Shown here: piece after piece, positions 26,871 to 36,792 of the stretch
Numbering within the stretch: position 1 is the stretch's first letter
Layout of the letters: each line of letters starts with the position of its first letter
From: Ruegeria intermedia
Lineage (GTDB): Bacteria; Pseudomonadota; Alphaproteobacteria; Rhodobacterales; Rhodobacteraceae
Length of the DNA: 64,000 nt
NCBI RefSeq assembly: GCF_900129345.1
Contig: NZ_FQVK01000002.1
Coordinates: 1-64,000 of the forward strand
Reading direction: 5' to 3'
Made by a program: the position numbers and the translations under genes
Notes under the pieces: model-generated
Seen by the model: only the letters and a program-made list of their open reading frames with translations
What the model was told of the DNA's origin: nothing
The model's database searches: none

Positions 26871-27625
26871 CAGTTCACCTCGGCAAGAATGTCGGCGTAA
26901 CCGTTGTTTTCGACTTCCAGCGCCAGTTCGGGCCCGCCGGTCTTGACGATCCGGCCATCGGCCATGATGTGCACCACGTCGGGTTTGATGTGGTCCAGCA
27001 GGCGCTGATAGTGGGTGATCACCAGGAACCCGCGGCCTTCGTCGCGCAGCGCGTTTACGCCCTCGGCCACCAGTTTCATCGCATCCACGTCGAGGCCCGA
27101 GTCGGTCTCGTCCAGGATGCACATCTTGGGCTCCAGCATCGCCATCTGCAGGATTTCGTTGCGCTTCTTCTCACCACCCGAGAAACCCACGTTCACGGGG
27201 CGTTTCAGCATGTCGGCGTCGATTTTCAGCGACTTGGCCTTTTCGCGCACCAGTTTCAGGAAATCTGCGGCCGACAGTTCTTCTTCGCCGCGCGCCTTGC
27301 GCTGGGCATTCACGGCTGTGCGCAGGAAGGTCATGTTGCCCACGCCGGGGATCTCGACCGGGTACTGGAACGCCAGGAACAGGCCCGCCGCGGCGCGCTC
27401 TTCCGGCTCCATCTCCAGCAGGTCCGCGCCATCCAGCGTCGCCGAACCCTCGGTCACCTCGTACCCGTCGCGACCAGACAGCACATAGCTGAGCGTCGAC
27501 TTGCCCGAGCCGTTCGGCCCCATGATCGCGTGTACCTTCCCGGCCTCGACCGTCAGGTCCACGCCCTTGAGGATCTGCTTTTCCTCTTCCTCAAGTTTGA
27601 CGTGCAGGTTCTTGATTTCCAGCAT
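26870..27625 (-). CDS. sufC: Fe-S cluster assembly ATPase SufC
   Basis: A 251-residue ABC-type ATPase that drives conformational change in SufBC2D. It has Walker A GPNGSGKSTLSYVL, the SufC motif GFSGGEKKRNEI, Walker B CILDETDSGLDVDA, and the switch His in VITHYQRLLDHI. All key residues are present. It lies 48 bases downstream of the small membrane protein gene and is coupled to sufD. Confidence 0.97.
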   Translation of the reverse strand: MLEIKNLHVKLEEEEKQILKGVDLTVEAGKVHAIMGPNGSGKSTLSYVLSGRDGYEVTEGSATLDGADLLEMEPEERAAAGLFLAFQYPVEIPGVGNMTFLRTAVNAQRKARGEEELSAADFLKLVREKAKSLKIDADMLKRPVNVGFSGGEKKRNEILQMAMLEPKMCILDETDSGLDVDAMKLVAEGVNALRDEGRGFLVITHYQRLLDHIKPDVVHIMADGRIVKTGGPELALEVENNGYADILAEVN

Positions 27626-27673
27626 GTTTTGTCCTTTTGCGTATCGTCGGGACGCGCCGGCCCCGGTCTGTTC

Positions 27674-27870
27674 CTATCCCAGCACCCTGCGCAGCAGCCG
27701 CGCCGCGATCCATCCCAGGACCGCCCCGCCGCCGATTGCCCAGACCGGGTTGATGAAATCGGTGTATTTCACGTTGACATAGGCCACGCCCAGCAAGCCG
27801 CCCAGAACCGGCAGCGCATAAGACGCCGCGGTCAGGACATCATCCCTGCGGTTGCGCGGCGAGCGGGCCA

Positions 27871-27871
<1 letters not shown>
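27674..27871 (-). CDS. Small membrane protein between sufB and sufC
   Basis: A 65-residue protein with two hydrophobic segments (ASYALPVLGGLLGVAYVNV and PVWAIGGGAVLGWIAARLL) separated by a short polar loop, and basic ends. Its ATG overlaps the sufB stop by one base (TGATG), which supports translation and fixes the start at 27871. Comparable small genes occur in Rhodobacterales suf operons; function is unknown. Confidence 0.75.
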
Positions 27872-29391
<1,520 letters not shown>

Positions 29392-29409
29392 GTTCCACCC
29401 TCCGTCAGA

Positions 29410-30453
29410 TCACGCGGCCCGCGCGCGATGCTTTTTCTCTTTTTCCAGCCACGTCTCGGCGAAACGTAGCACGTCTTCTTCACTCGTCTCGGGACCCAGC
29501 GAAACGCGCACCGCGCTGGCCGCCGTGGCCTCGTCATATCCCATCGCGGTCAGTACCGCGCTTGCCCTCACCTTGCCGCTGGAGCAGGCCGAACCGGCGC
29601 TGATCGCAAAGCCCGACAGATCCATCTGCATCACCTGCGTTTCGCCCTTCCAGCCGGGCGTCGCAAAGCACAGGGTGTTGGGCAACCGATCCTGATCTTT
29701 CCCGACAAAAATAGTAGATTTAGAACCAGCCTCAAGGGCCTTTTCTAGAATATTTCTAAGTTCTGCAACCTTTTCCCAAACTCCGTCTGCCAGATCCCGC
29801 GCCGCCGTTTCAGCTGCAGCGCCGAACCCCGCAATTCCAATGACATTTTCCGTCCCGGACCGGCGCCCCATTTCCTGGCCACCGCCCTTGATCCGGGCCT
29901 CCAGATCGGTGCCGCGTTTCATCACCACGGCGCCCACGCCTTTTGGGCCGCCCAGCTTGTGCGCCGAGACCAACGCCATCTGCACATCCAGCCAGTTGAA
30001 GGCGATGGGCAATTTCCCGAACGCCTGCGTGGCATCGGTGACGGCCAGACCCTTGGGCAAGGCCTGAATGATCCCGGTTTCAGAATTGGCGAGTTGCAAC
30101 GTGGATCGGCCCGGGTCGGCAACGGTGACAGCGCCTTGGCGCGAAACCGGCAAATCCTCGACAGTCCAGGCCCTTACGGCATCATGCTCGATCGCCGCGC
30201 CATGCAGCCCGCGCCCTTCCAAGGCCAGCGCCGCGCCTTCGGTCGACCCGGATGTGAATACGATATCGGCACCATCCGCCCCAAAGGCCGCCGCAACCTG
30301 CGCACGCGCCTTTTCGATGACGGCCTTGGCCGCACGCCCCTCGGCATGGACCGAGGACGGGTTCCCGCAGACCTCCATCGCCGCGATCATCGCGTCGCGC
30401 GCCTCGGGGCGCAGCGGGGTCGTGGCGTTGTGATCCAGGTAAACACGTTTCAT
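29410..30453 (-). CDS. Cysteine desulfurase, IscS/NifS type
   Basis: A 347-residue class I cysteine desulfurase in addition to SufS. It opens VYLDHNATTPLRPEA, has the PLP Lys in SAHKLGGPKG, RRSGTENVIGIAG, and the mobile-loop Cys near residue 290 in ISAGSACSSGKV. Rhodobacterales suf operons often carry both enzymes. A segment of about 90 bases (29695-29785) is strikingly AT-rich, with codons such as AGA, CTA, ATA-type thirds that are rare in the neighbouring genes, though the frame stays open. Confidence 0.93.
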   Translation of the reverse strand: MKRVYLDHNATTPLRPEARDAMIAAMEVCGNPSSVHAEGRAAKAVIEKARAQVAAAFGADGADIVFTSGSTEGAALALEGRGLHGAAIEHDAVRAWTVEDLPVSRQGAVTVADPGRSTLQLANSETGIIQALPKGLAVTDATQAFGKLPIAFNWLDVQMALVSAHKLGGPKGVGAVVMKRGTDLEARIKGGGQEMGRRSGTENVIGIAGFGAAAETAARDLADGVWEKVAELRNILEKALEAGSKSTIFVGKDQDRLPNTLCFATPGWKGETQVMQMDLSGFAISAGSACSSGKVRASAVLTAMGYDEATAASAVRVSLGPETSEEDVLRFAETWLEKEKKHRARAA

Positions 30454-30504
30454 GGAGTCACCTTTTCCGACATCCGTTCAGAGCGCATCGCAGGTTTCAT
30501 CCGA

Positions 30505-30963
30505 TCAATCGTCCACGACCGAAAACAGGCTGGGCACTGCCGGACAAGGCGCAAGATCGTTCTCGATGACATCCGACAGCCGGGTCTGGTGCAGAAATAC
30601 ATAGACATGGGCACTCAGGCTTTGCCACAGGCGGTTGGTCAACGACTGCGCCCGGCTGCCCGAAGACGCCCCAGACGCCCCGGCCCCCTTGTGCATGGCG
30701 TCCACGGTCTCGTCCACGGCCGACAGAATCTCGACCACGCGAATCTCGGACGCTGGCCGCGCCAGACGATAGCCGCCGCCCGGCCCGCGCACCGATGCGA
30801 CCAGATCGGCGCGGCGCAGTTTGACGAACAGCTGTTCCAGATAAGGAAGCGAGATGTCCTGACGCTCGGAAATCTCACCCAGCGTCACCAGGGTGTCGGC
30901 GGGCTGAAGTGCGATGTCGGCCAGCGCAACCATCGCGTAACGACCTTTGGTGGACAGCTTCAT
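30505..30963 (-). CDS. iscR: Rrf2-family regulator IscR, lacking the classical cluster cysteines
   Basis: A 152-residue repressor at the head of the suf operon. The winged helix is clear (MKLSTKGRYAMVALADIA, ISLPYLEQLFVKLRRADLV, SVRGPGGGYRLARP). In E. coli IscR, Cys92, Cys98, Cys104 and His107 bind 2Fe-2S; the aligned segment here, GAGASGASSGSRAQSLTNRLW, has none of them, and the only cysteine is near residue 140. Rhodobacter sphaeroides IscR is known to bind a cluster in an atypical way with a single cysteine, so this variant is probably functional. Two palindromes lie upstream. Confidence 0.93.
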   Translation of the reverse strand: MKLSTKGRYAMVALADIALQPADTLVTLGEISERQDISLPYLEQLFVKLRRADLVASVRGPGGGYRLARPASEIRVVEILSAVDETVDAMHKGAGASGASSGSRAQSLTNRLWQSLSAHVYVFLHQTRLSDVIENDLAPCPAVPSLFSVVDD

Positions 30964-30997
30964 TTCCTCGATCCCTCCGGCGTGAACCGCGTGAAAA

Positions 30998-31020
30998 CAT
31001 TGACGTCGCCGCAGTCAATG
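30998..31020. promoter_or_regulatory. Inverted repeat in front of iscR, candidate IscR operator
   Basis: CATTGAC and GTCAATG form perfect seven-base arms around a nine-base spacer, 35 bases before the iscR start. Position and symmetry fit an autoregulatory site for IscR (the Iron-Rhodo-box proposed for Rhodobacterales), but I cannot recall that consensus exactly. Confidence 0.5.
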
Positions 31021-31061
31021 CGTATCTCCGTCGGACAGCGTGTTCACGCTGCGATACTCAA

Positions 31062-31076
31062 TTAGAACCGTTCTAA
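31062..31076. promoter_or_regulatory. Perfect palindrome matching the Irr iron-control element
   Basis: TTAGAACCGTTCTAA is a perfect palindrome with a central C. It matches the core of the ICE box bound by Irr, TTAGAA-N3-TTCTAA. It lies about 100 bases before iscR and 66 before the divergent hydrolase gene, and would add iron/haem control to the suf operon. Confidence 0.6.
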
Positions 31077-31142
31077 GGTGCCTGACGATAACCGTCAAGT
31101 ATATCGCGGCGCCCGCGAGAAAAAGACAGGACAACCGCACAC

Positions 31143-31796
31143 ATGCCCGAGGTGATTTTTCCCGGACCTGAAGGCCGCCTGGAAGGCCGCTACCACCCCC
31201 AAAAGGAAAAAGACGCACCGATCGCCATCGTGCTGCACCCGCACCCCCAGTTCGGCGGGACCATGAACAACAATGTCGTCTACAACCTGCATTACGCGTT
31301 CTACAACATGGGCTTCACGGTCCTGCGCTTCAATTTCCGGGGCGTCGGCCGCAGCCAGGGCGAGTATGACCAGGGCGTGGGCGAGCTCAGCGATGCCGCG
31401 GCGGCGCTGGACTATCTGCAGTCGATGAACAACAACTCGAAACACTGTTGGGTCGCAGGTTTTTCCTTCGGAGCCTGGATCGGCATGCAACTGCTGATGC
31501 GCCGGCCCGAGATCACCGGCTTCATCAGCGTCTCACCGCCGGCCAACATGTACGATTTTTCGTTCCTCGCGCCCTGCCCCTCGTCGGGCCTGATCATCAA
31601 CGGCACCGCCGATCGCGTGGCGCCGCCCGCGGACACCACCGCGCTGGTCGGCAAGCTGCACGAGCAGAAAGGCATCACCATCACCCATACCGAGGTGGAG
31701 AGCGCCGACCATTTCTTCCAGGGCGAACACATGGATACGCTGATCACCAACGTCACCGACTATGTGAAACGTCGCCTGACCGAGAACACGCGCTGA
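31143..31796 (+). CDS. Alpha/beta hydrolase (dienelactone-hydrolase-like)
   Basis: A 217-residue cytosolic alpha/beta hydrolase of a short, conserved proteobacterial type. It has VLHPHPQFGGTMNN, the oxyanion-region motif LRFNFRGVGRSQG, the nucleophile elbow GFSFGAWIG with Ser, Asp in NGTADRVAPP, and His in SADHFFQG. The substrate is unknown. It is divergent from iscR and coupled by a one-base overlap (TGATG) to the next gene. The shared control region suggests possible iron regulation. Confidence 0.88.
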   Translation: MPEVIFPGPEGRLEGRYHPQKEKDAPIAIVLHPHPQFGGTMNNNVVYNLHYAFYNMGFTVLRFNFRGVGRSQGEYDQGVGELSDAAAALDYLQSMNNNSKHCWVAGFSFGAWIGMQLLMRRPEITGFISVSPPANMYDFSFLAPCPSSGLIINGTADRVAPPADTTALVGKLHEQKGITITHTEVESADHFFQGEHMDTLITNVTDYVKRRLTENTR

Positions 31797-32041
31797 TGTC
31801 GGACACGATCACCACTTTGGCCGCCAAACTGGCCGAGGACACGATGAAGGTCATGGACGAAACCGGGCAGGACCGTTTCTATGTCGAGGTCGGCGAAGTG
31901 CTGGGCGCGGCCTCGCAGTCGCTGGAAGAGGCCTTTCTGACCGAGATCCGCGTGCGCCTGGCCGAGCGCAAGGCCCGCCAGTTCGTGATCCGCAGGCTGT
32001 CGGAACATCGCGCCAAGTTGAAGGCCATCGAAAAGAAATAA
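31796..32041 (+). CDS. Small helical protein of unknown function
   Basis: An 81-residue soluble protein, largely charged and helical (LAAKLAEDTMKVMDETGQD, RLAERKARQFVIRRLSE), with a basic C-terminus AKLKAIEKK. The start overlaps the hydrolase stop (TGATG), so the two are translationally coupled. I recognise no named family. A bidirectional terminator follows. Confidence 0.75.
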   Translation: MSDTITTLAAKLAEDTMKVMDETGQDRFYVEVGEVLGAASQSLEEAFLTEIRVRLAERKARQFVIRRLSEHRAKLKAIEKK

Positions 32042-32046
32042 GCCGC

Positions 32047-32073
32047 AAAAAAAGGAGCCCTCGGGCTCCTTTT
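32047..32073. terminator. Bidirectional terminator
   Basis: AAAAGGAGCCC and GGGCTCCTTTT form an eleven-base-pair stem with a two-base loop, with seven A at the left flank and four T at the right. It can end the plus-strand hydrolase unit and, more strongly, a minus-strand transcript covering the small ORF at 32091-32222. Confidence 0.8.
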
Positions 32074-32090
32074 CGCGACCTCATCGGCGA

Positions 32091-32222
32091 TCAAATTTCT
32101 GTTTTGCTTGACCTTTCAGCCAGATAGGCTGCGTCGGTATCGACGGACCCCCCGTCAGCAAGCCACCCAGTCGCCGCAATGAGTGCCGAAGCACACAGGA
32201 CGAACTTGATAAAAGTCGTCAT
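32091..32222 (-). CDS. Small exported or membrane peptide, 43 residues
   Basis: A short open frame starting MTTFIKFVLCASALIAAT, a typical signal or single membrane segment, followed by about 22 polar residues ending with a lysine-rich tail. It is too short for most gene callers. Support comes from its hydrophobic N-terminus and the strong terminator on its strand 18 bases after the stop. The ribosome binding site is weak. No family recognised. Confidence 0.45.
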   Translation of the reverse strand: MTTFIKFVLCASALIAATGWLADGGSVDTDAAYLAERSSKTEI

Positions 32223-32404
32223 ATGAAAAACTCGTAACAAAAGCACCAAAAACTGTTCTCAAGATACATCACTTTGCCCGCTGGCATAGTCCGGTTTACC
32301 TGACCTTCGCGTCAATCGGCATCCGCGCCAAGGGCGTCCGCCTCTTGCCAATTCCTCTCTGGCTGTGGTCAACCTTCGGAGACTTCGAAACAAGGTACCG
32401 CATC

Positions 32405-32740
32405 ATGCCCAAAGCCTATCTGATCCTTCTGCTGGCGGTCGTCGCCGAGACCATCGGCACCACGGCCCTTCAGGCCAGCCAGCAATTCACGCGACTGTGG
32501 CCTTCGGTTCTGGTCGTGGTCGGCTATGGCGTCGCCTTCTATCTGATGGCGCTGACGCTGAAGGTGATGCCTGTGGGCATCGTCTATGCCATCTGGTCCG
32601 GGCTGGGCATCACCTTGATCGCGTTGATCGGATTCGTCGTTTTCGGGCAGCGGTTGGATTGGCCCGCGGTGCTGGGGCTGGCGATGATTCTGGGCGGAAT
32701 CCTTGTCATTCACCTGTTTTCGCGCGCGGCGGTGCATTGA
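32405..32740 (+). CDS. emrE: Small multidrug resistance exporter, EmrE-like
   Basis: A 111-residue four-helix SMR transporter that works as an antiparallel dimer to export cationic compounds in exchange for protons. The essential Glu lies in helix 1 (AVVAETIGTTALQAS). Other parts closely follow EmrE, not the guanidinium exporter Gdx: RLWPSVLVVVGYG, VGIVYAIWSGLGI, and FGQRLDWPA. ATG 32405 has AAGGTA upstream. I looked for a guanidine riboswitch upstream and found none. Confidence 0.88.
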   Translation: MPKAYLILLLAVVAETIGTTALQASQQFTRLWPSVLVVVGYGVAFYLMALTLKVMPVGIVYAIWSGLGITLIALIGFVVFGQRLDWPAVLGLAMILGGILVIHLFSRAAVH

Positions 32741-32814
32741 TCGCGCGTTAGGGGTGGTAACTTGTGGCGTCCCGCGCTATGCGCGCGGCAACTTCCCGTT
32801 CAAAGGCTGACTTC

Positions 32815-34632
32815 ATGGACCTGCGCAACATCGCAATCATCGCCCACGTGGACCACGGCAAAACGACCCTGGTGGACGAACTTCTGAAACAATCCGGCGC
32901 GTTCCGGGAGAACCAGGCCGTGGCCGAACGCGCCATGGACAGCAACGACCTTGAACGCGAACGCGGCATCACCATTCTGGCCAAGGCCACCAGTGTCGAG
33001 TGGAAAGGCACGCGGATCAACATCGTTGACACCCCCGGCCACGCCGATTTCGGCGGCGAGGTCGAGCGTATCCTCAGCATGGTCGACGGCGTCGTGCTTC
33101 TGGTAGATGCCGCCGAAGGCCCGATGCCCCAGACCAAGTTCGTGACGTCCAAGGCTCTGGCGCTGGGCCTGCGCCCGATCGTCGTTCTGAACAAGGTTGA
33201 CAAGCCCGACGCCGAGCCGGACCGCGCGCTGGACGAATGCTTTGACCTGTTCGCCAACCTCGGCGCCGACGATGACCAGCTTGATTTCCCGGCCATGTAC
33301 GCCTCGGGGCGGTCGGGCTGGGCCGACATGGAACTGGACGGGCCGCGCAAGGATCTGTCGGCGCTGTTCGACCTGATCGTCGATCACGTCCCTGCCCCGA
33401 AACAGATCGCGCGCAAGGACGAACCCTTCCGCATGCTGGCCACCACCCTCGGCAGCGACCCGTTCATCGGCCGCATCCTGACCGGCCGTGTCGAAAGCGG
33501 AACGCTCAAGGCCGGCGACGCGCTCAAGGCGCTCAGCCGTGACGGCACCCTGATCGAAAATTTCCGCGCCACCAAGATCCTGGCCTTCCGCGGCCTCGGC
33601 CAGCAGCCGATCGACGTGGCCGAAGCGGGCGACATCGTGACCATCGCGGGCATGAGCAAGGCCACCGTGGCGGATTCGCTGGTGGCGCCCCAGGTCGACG
33701 AGGCCCTGCCCGCCCAGCCGATCGACCCGCCCACCATCACCGTGACCTTCGGCATCAACGACTCGCCGCTGGCGGGGCGTGACGGCAAGAAGGTCCAGTC
33801 GCGCGTCATTCGCGACCGCCTGATGAAAGAGGCCGAATCCAACGTGGCCATCCAGATTACCGACACCCCCGGTGGAGAAGCCTTCGAGGTGGCCGGCCGC
33901 GGCGAATTGCAGATGGGTGTTCTGATCGAGAACATGCGGCGTGAAGGGTTCGAACTCAGCATCTCGCGCCCACAGGTTCTGTTCCGCGAGGAAAATGGCC
34001 AGCGGCTGGAGCCGATCGAGGAAGTCACCATCGACGTGGATGACGAATACTCGGGTTCCGTGATCGAAAAGATCACCGGCGCACGCAAGGGCGAACTGGT
34101 CGAGATGCGCCCGGCCGGCGCCGGCAAGACCCGCATCATCGCGCATGTTCCGTCGCGCGGGCTGATCGGTTATCACGGCGAGTTCCTGACCGACACCCGC
34201 GGCACCGGCGTTCTGAACCGCGTGTTCCATGGCTGGGCGCCCCACAAAGGGCCGATTCCCGGGCGGCGCGCCGGCGTTCTGATCTCGATGGAGAACGGTC
34301 AGGCCGTGGCCTACGCCCTGTGGAACCTGGAAGAGCGCGGCCGCATGTTCATCGGCCCGCAGACGGATGTCTATCAGGGGATGATCATCGGCGAGCACTC
34401 GCGCGAAAACGATCTGGAAGTGAACCCGCTGAAGGGCAAGAAGCTGACCAACGTGCGCGCCAGCGGATCGGACGACGCGGTTCGGCTGACCCCGCATGTC
34501 CAGTTCTCGCTGGAGGAAGCCATCGCCTATATCGATGACGATGAGCTGGTCGAAGTGACCCCGAACGCGATCCGCCTTCGGAAGCGCTACCTCGACCCGC
34601 ACGAGCGGAAGCGGATGGCCAAGTCCGCCTGA
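32815..34632 (+). CDS. typA: Ribosome-associated GTPase TypA/BipA
   Basis: A 605-residue translational GTPase that binds the 70S ribosome and supports assembly and stress responses. All G motifs are seen: [10 protein letters not shown], the switch I region [17 protein letters not shown], and [11 protein letters not shown]-like domains follow, then the BipA-specific C-terminal domain ([15 protein letters not shown]). Length is normal. The start [15 protein letters not shown] at 32815 is that of homologues. It ends at a terminator at 34718. Confidence 0.97.
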   Translation: MDLRNIAIIAHVDHGKTTLVDELLKQSGAFRENQAVAERAMDSNDLERERGITILAKATSVEWKGTRINIVDTPGHADFGGEVERILSMVDGVVLLVDAAEGPMPQTKFVTSKALALGLRPIVVLNKVDKPDAEPDRALDECFDLFANLGADDDQLDFPAMYASGRSGWADMELDGPRKDLSALFDLIVDHVPAPKQIARKDEPFRMLATTLGSDPFIGRILTGRVESGTLKAGDALKALSRDGTLIENFRATKILAFRGLGQQPIDVAEAGDIVTIAGMSKATVADSLVAPQVDEALPAQPIDPPTITVTFGINDSPLAGRDGKKVQSRVIRDRLMKEAESNVAIQITDTPGGEAFEVAGRGELQMGVLIENMRREGFELSISRPQVLFREENGQRLEPIEEVTIDVDDEYSGSVIEKITGARKGELVEMRPAGAGKTRIIAHVPSRGLIGYHGEFLTDTRGTGVLNRVFHGWAPHKGPIPGRRAGVLISMENGQAVAYALWNLEERGRMFIGPQTDVYQGMIIGEHSRENDLEVNPLKGKKLTNVRASGSDDAVRLTPHVQFSLEEAIAYIDDDELVEVTPNAIRLRKRYLDPHERKRMAKSA

Positions 34633-34948
34633 ATGCATCCTAAAAATTGATGCATCCCCTTGTGCAATAGTTCATCAGGAACCTAACTGTTTCCAAATCC
34701 CGCAAACAAGGGATTTCAAGGCGCATTCCCAGAATGCGCCTTTTTTTCCGTTTTTTCTTTTCTTTCCTCCATTGGCCCGAAAAGAATGCTGCGATTTTTC
34801 CTTGGCAAACCTTGCCAATATGGCGACGGCTTGTGCAAAATTTGTCGAAAGCGTGACGCTGCCAATTGGAGTCTCCGTGGGTTTCGCAGGTTATGAAACT
34901 CCAAGGCAGCTGAGCAGATCGAGTAACGAGTTCTGAGAGGTATCTGCT
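34633..34948 (+). terminator. Intergenic region after typA with a strong terminator (34718-34747)
   Basis: The 316 bases after typA hold a terminator, AAGGCGCATT-CCCAG-AATGCGCCTT followed by TTTTTT. Before it, the eight-mer ATGCATCC occurs twice within 27 bases directly after the stop. The rest is AT-rich compared with the window and contains no gene; it marks the left edge of the lower-GC patch. Confidence 0.75.
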
Positions 34949-35746
34949 ATGGGTTCTCAGCCCCTTTCATTTTCGAGTTTGATTGTAGCATTTGGTTTTC
35001 TGGCTGTTTCCGTGACCACCGCAAACGCCTCACAGGCCTGTAGTGTAAAGACTGCGCGCCAATCCGGGGCGTCCGCTTAGGTACTGTGTGAATGCGATCA
35101 AGTCACAAGAGGTATGCTGAGATACATCCAACGCCGCGCGGACTTTGAACAGATTCTGACGAGGGTTGGCGCTGAATGCCCGCAACTTGCCGTGCTCCTG
35201 ACCGATATTCCGACAGCCTCAATCGGTGTTCAGCAACAGAGAAGAGGCGACGGACCGTCCGAACCCGAGACTGGCAGCTCAGACGCGCAGGGGCCAGGCA
35301 CGACCGACAGCAATGGCGGCAACACCGGCGGTGGCGACGGCGACAACACCGGCGGTGGCGATGGCGACAACACCGGCGGTGGCGATGGCGACAACACCGG
35401 CGGTGGCGATGGCGACAACACCGGCGGTGACGATGGAGGTTGCACCTGTTCAGGCCCTCCGAACGACGACGACAGGCCTGATCGCGACGGAAAGGGCAAG
35501 AAAAAGGGAAAAGCCAAAAAGGGCGACAAAGGAAATAAGGGAGGCAAAGGTAAAAAAGGCGGCAAGGGCAAGAAGGACGGGAAAGGTAAGAAGAAGGGCA
35601 AAGGCAACAAGGGTGGAAATGGAAAAAACAGTGGCAAGAGTTCCGCTTGAGGTCGCTGGGGAAGCAAGGGCAACACTGCGGGTGGCAATGGCCCCAAGGG
35701 AAGCGGCCCAGAACAAGGCTTCAATGCCAATGACGACAAGAGTTGA
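34949..35746 (+). pseudogene. Secreted repeat protein gene interrupted by two in-frame stops
   Basis: One frame runs through the whole region. It starts MGSQPLSFSSLIVAFGF, a good signal peptide ending TTANAS, then meets TAG at 35078, continues with a Cys-containing segment (VLCECDQVTRG), five copies of an eight-residue repeat NTGGGDGD, a Cys-Thr-Cys, and a Lys/Gly-rich tail, meets TGA at 35648, and then continues in the same Gly/Asn/Lys style to TGA at 35744. The simplest reading is a decaying gene with two nonsense mutations. The middle part alone (ATG 35114 to 35650, 178 residues) would lack a signal peptide. No family recognised. Confidence 0.6.
35321..35440 (+). repeat. Tandem repeat, five copies of a 24-base unit
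   Basis: Five head-to-tail 24-base units encode NTGGGDGD four times and NTGGDDGG once. Copies 2-4 are almost identical at DNA level, so recent slippage or recombination is likely. Confidence 0.95.
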
Positions 35747-35828
35747 AGGGCTCGAACGCGAATGCAGGGCTTCAGTTCTTAGCCCTGCCTTCAGCGATTT
35801 CGTCAATCGACACGCGCTGGAAGAAAAT

Positions 35829-36452
35829 TCAGCTGCGCCGATAAACTCCGATCCATCGGTGGGGTTGATTGGGATCCTGCATGCGCAGGAATAGGTACTT
35901 GGTCGCTGACCACGGCCTGATCCGGTTGGTTTGATTGTCCAAGATCATGTCGCCATTCGAGGAACGGTAGACCAACACCGCGTGACCGCTCTTGCTCCTG
36001 TCCAGAACGGTGGCAATCAAGAGCCGCTTCGGACTGACACCCGCCTTCACAAGTTCTTTCTTCTTGAGAAGAGCTATATCCTCGCAATCCCCACCTGAGG
36101 CTGTCGGCAGCGCCCATTTTTCCACTGTCTTGTATTGAGTTCGATCGGGCACTTCGCGGGTCGAAGAATTTACGCTCCGGTTGACTTGGCGAACGACTTC
36201 CAACTCGGAGGTCAGACTGAGCGTTCGAAAAGACTCCTTCGCACACGCCCAACTATACGTTTTGCACAGCTGAATGGCGCCGGCTGGCGGCGGAGATGCG
36301 ACGCCAACCGGGATGAACGCCGTTTCGGCGGCCGCGACGTTTGTGGTCACAATCATGCCTGTCAGCAGAGCGCAGAACATGCGTTGCAGCGAGCCGCTCC
36401 GAATGGCGCCAATCAAATTCGAAATGAAAACAGTCCCGCATGCCGCCTTCAT
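35829..36452 (-). CDS. Transglutaminase-like cysteine protease (BTLCP family), exported
   Basis: A 207-residue protein of the bacterial transglutaminase-like cysteine proteinase family (PF06035), which includes the adhesin protease LapG. A signal sequence covers about residues 1-41. The triad is visible: Cys123 in SGGDCEDIALLKK, His157 in SGHAVLVYR and Asp172 in MILDNQTN. A LapD-type partner or large adhesin gene is not seen nearby, so the substrate is open. Codon use is less GC-rich than in the flanking genes. The start is set at 36452; 36524 is the alternative. Confidence 0.83.
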   Translation of the reverse strand: MKAACGTVFISNLIGAIRSGSLQRMFCALLTGMIVTTNVAAAETAFIPVGVASPPPAGAIQLCKTYSWACAKESFRTLSLTSELEVVRQVNRSVNSSTREVPDRTQYKTVEKWALPTASGGDCEDIALLKKKELVKAGVSPKRLLIATVLDRSKSGHAVLVYRSSNGDMILDNQTNRIRPWSATKYLFLRMQDPNQPHRWIGVYRRS

Positions 36453-36792
36453 GTCTGCCCCATGATCAATTCCAACCGAACGCAGGTACCCAGTTGCCCG
36501 ACCCAGCTTGCAAACAAGCCTCAAGCGACCTAGGGCACCGCGCGTTCACCGGTCAGAATAAGAATCGAAAACGGCAGAAATCCGTGACTCAATTGGGCGT
36601 TTTCAGATCAAGAATAAGGCACAAAAAGACACGCCACGAAACAACGCGCTTGCAGGCTTACCTTGCCGGGGCAGGCATCCTCTGCGCGTGCACAGAGGAT
36701 TTTCGCCACGGTCGGCAAAAATATCCGACCGACGTCATTTCTCGGCAGCAATCCAAATTCAGGCCGATTGGTGGTCGGCCTGAAAACTTTCT
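36453..36792 (-). terminator. Intergenic region with terminator-like hairpin (36758-36784) after the DUF1330 gene
   Basis: TTCAGGCCGA and TCGGCCTGAA form a ten-base-pair stem with a seven-base loop; on the minus strand it is followed by a short T stretch, fitting the end of the alaS-DUF1330 transcript. I see nothing else of note in these 340 bases. Confidence 0.5.

Noticed and set aside
32245..32404. Possible guanidine riboswitch before the SMR transporter gene
   Set aside because: Neither ACGR-loop hairpins of mini-ykkC nor guanidine-I or -III cores are present, and the protein resembles EmrE, not Gdx.
34632..34660. Direct repeat ATGCATCC after typA as an attachment or target-site duplication
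   Set aside because: The copies are only 19 bases apart and enclose no element; nothing integrase- or transposase-like is nearby.
35226..35894. 222-codon frame through the repeat gene
   Set aside because: It arises from the 24-base repeats read in a shifted frame (Ala-Thr-Pro-Val repeats) and extends into the antisense of the protease gene.
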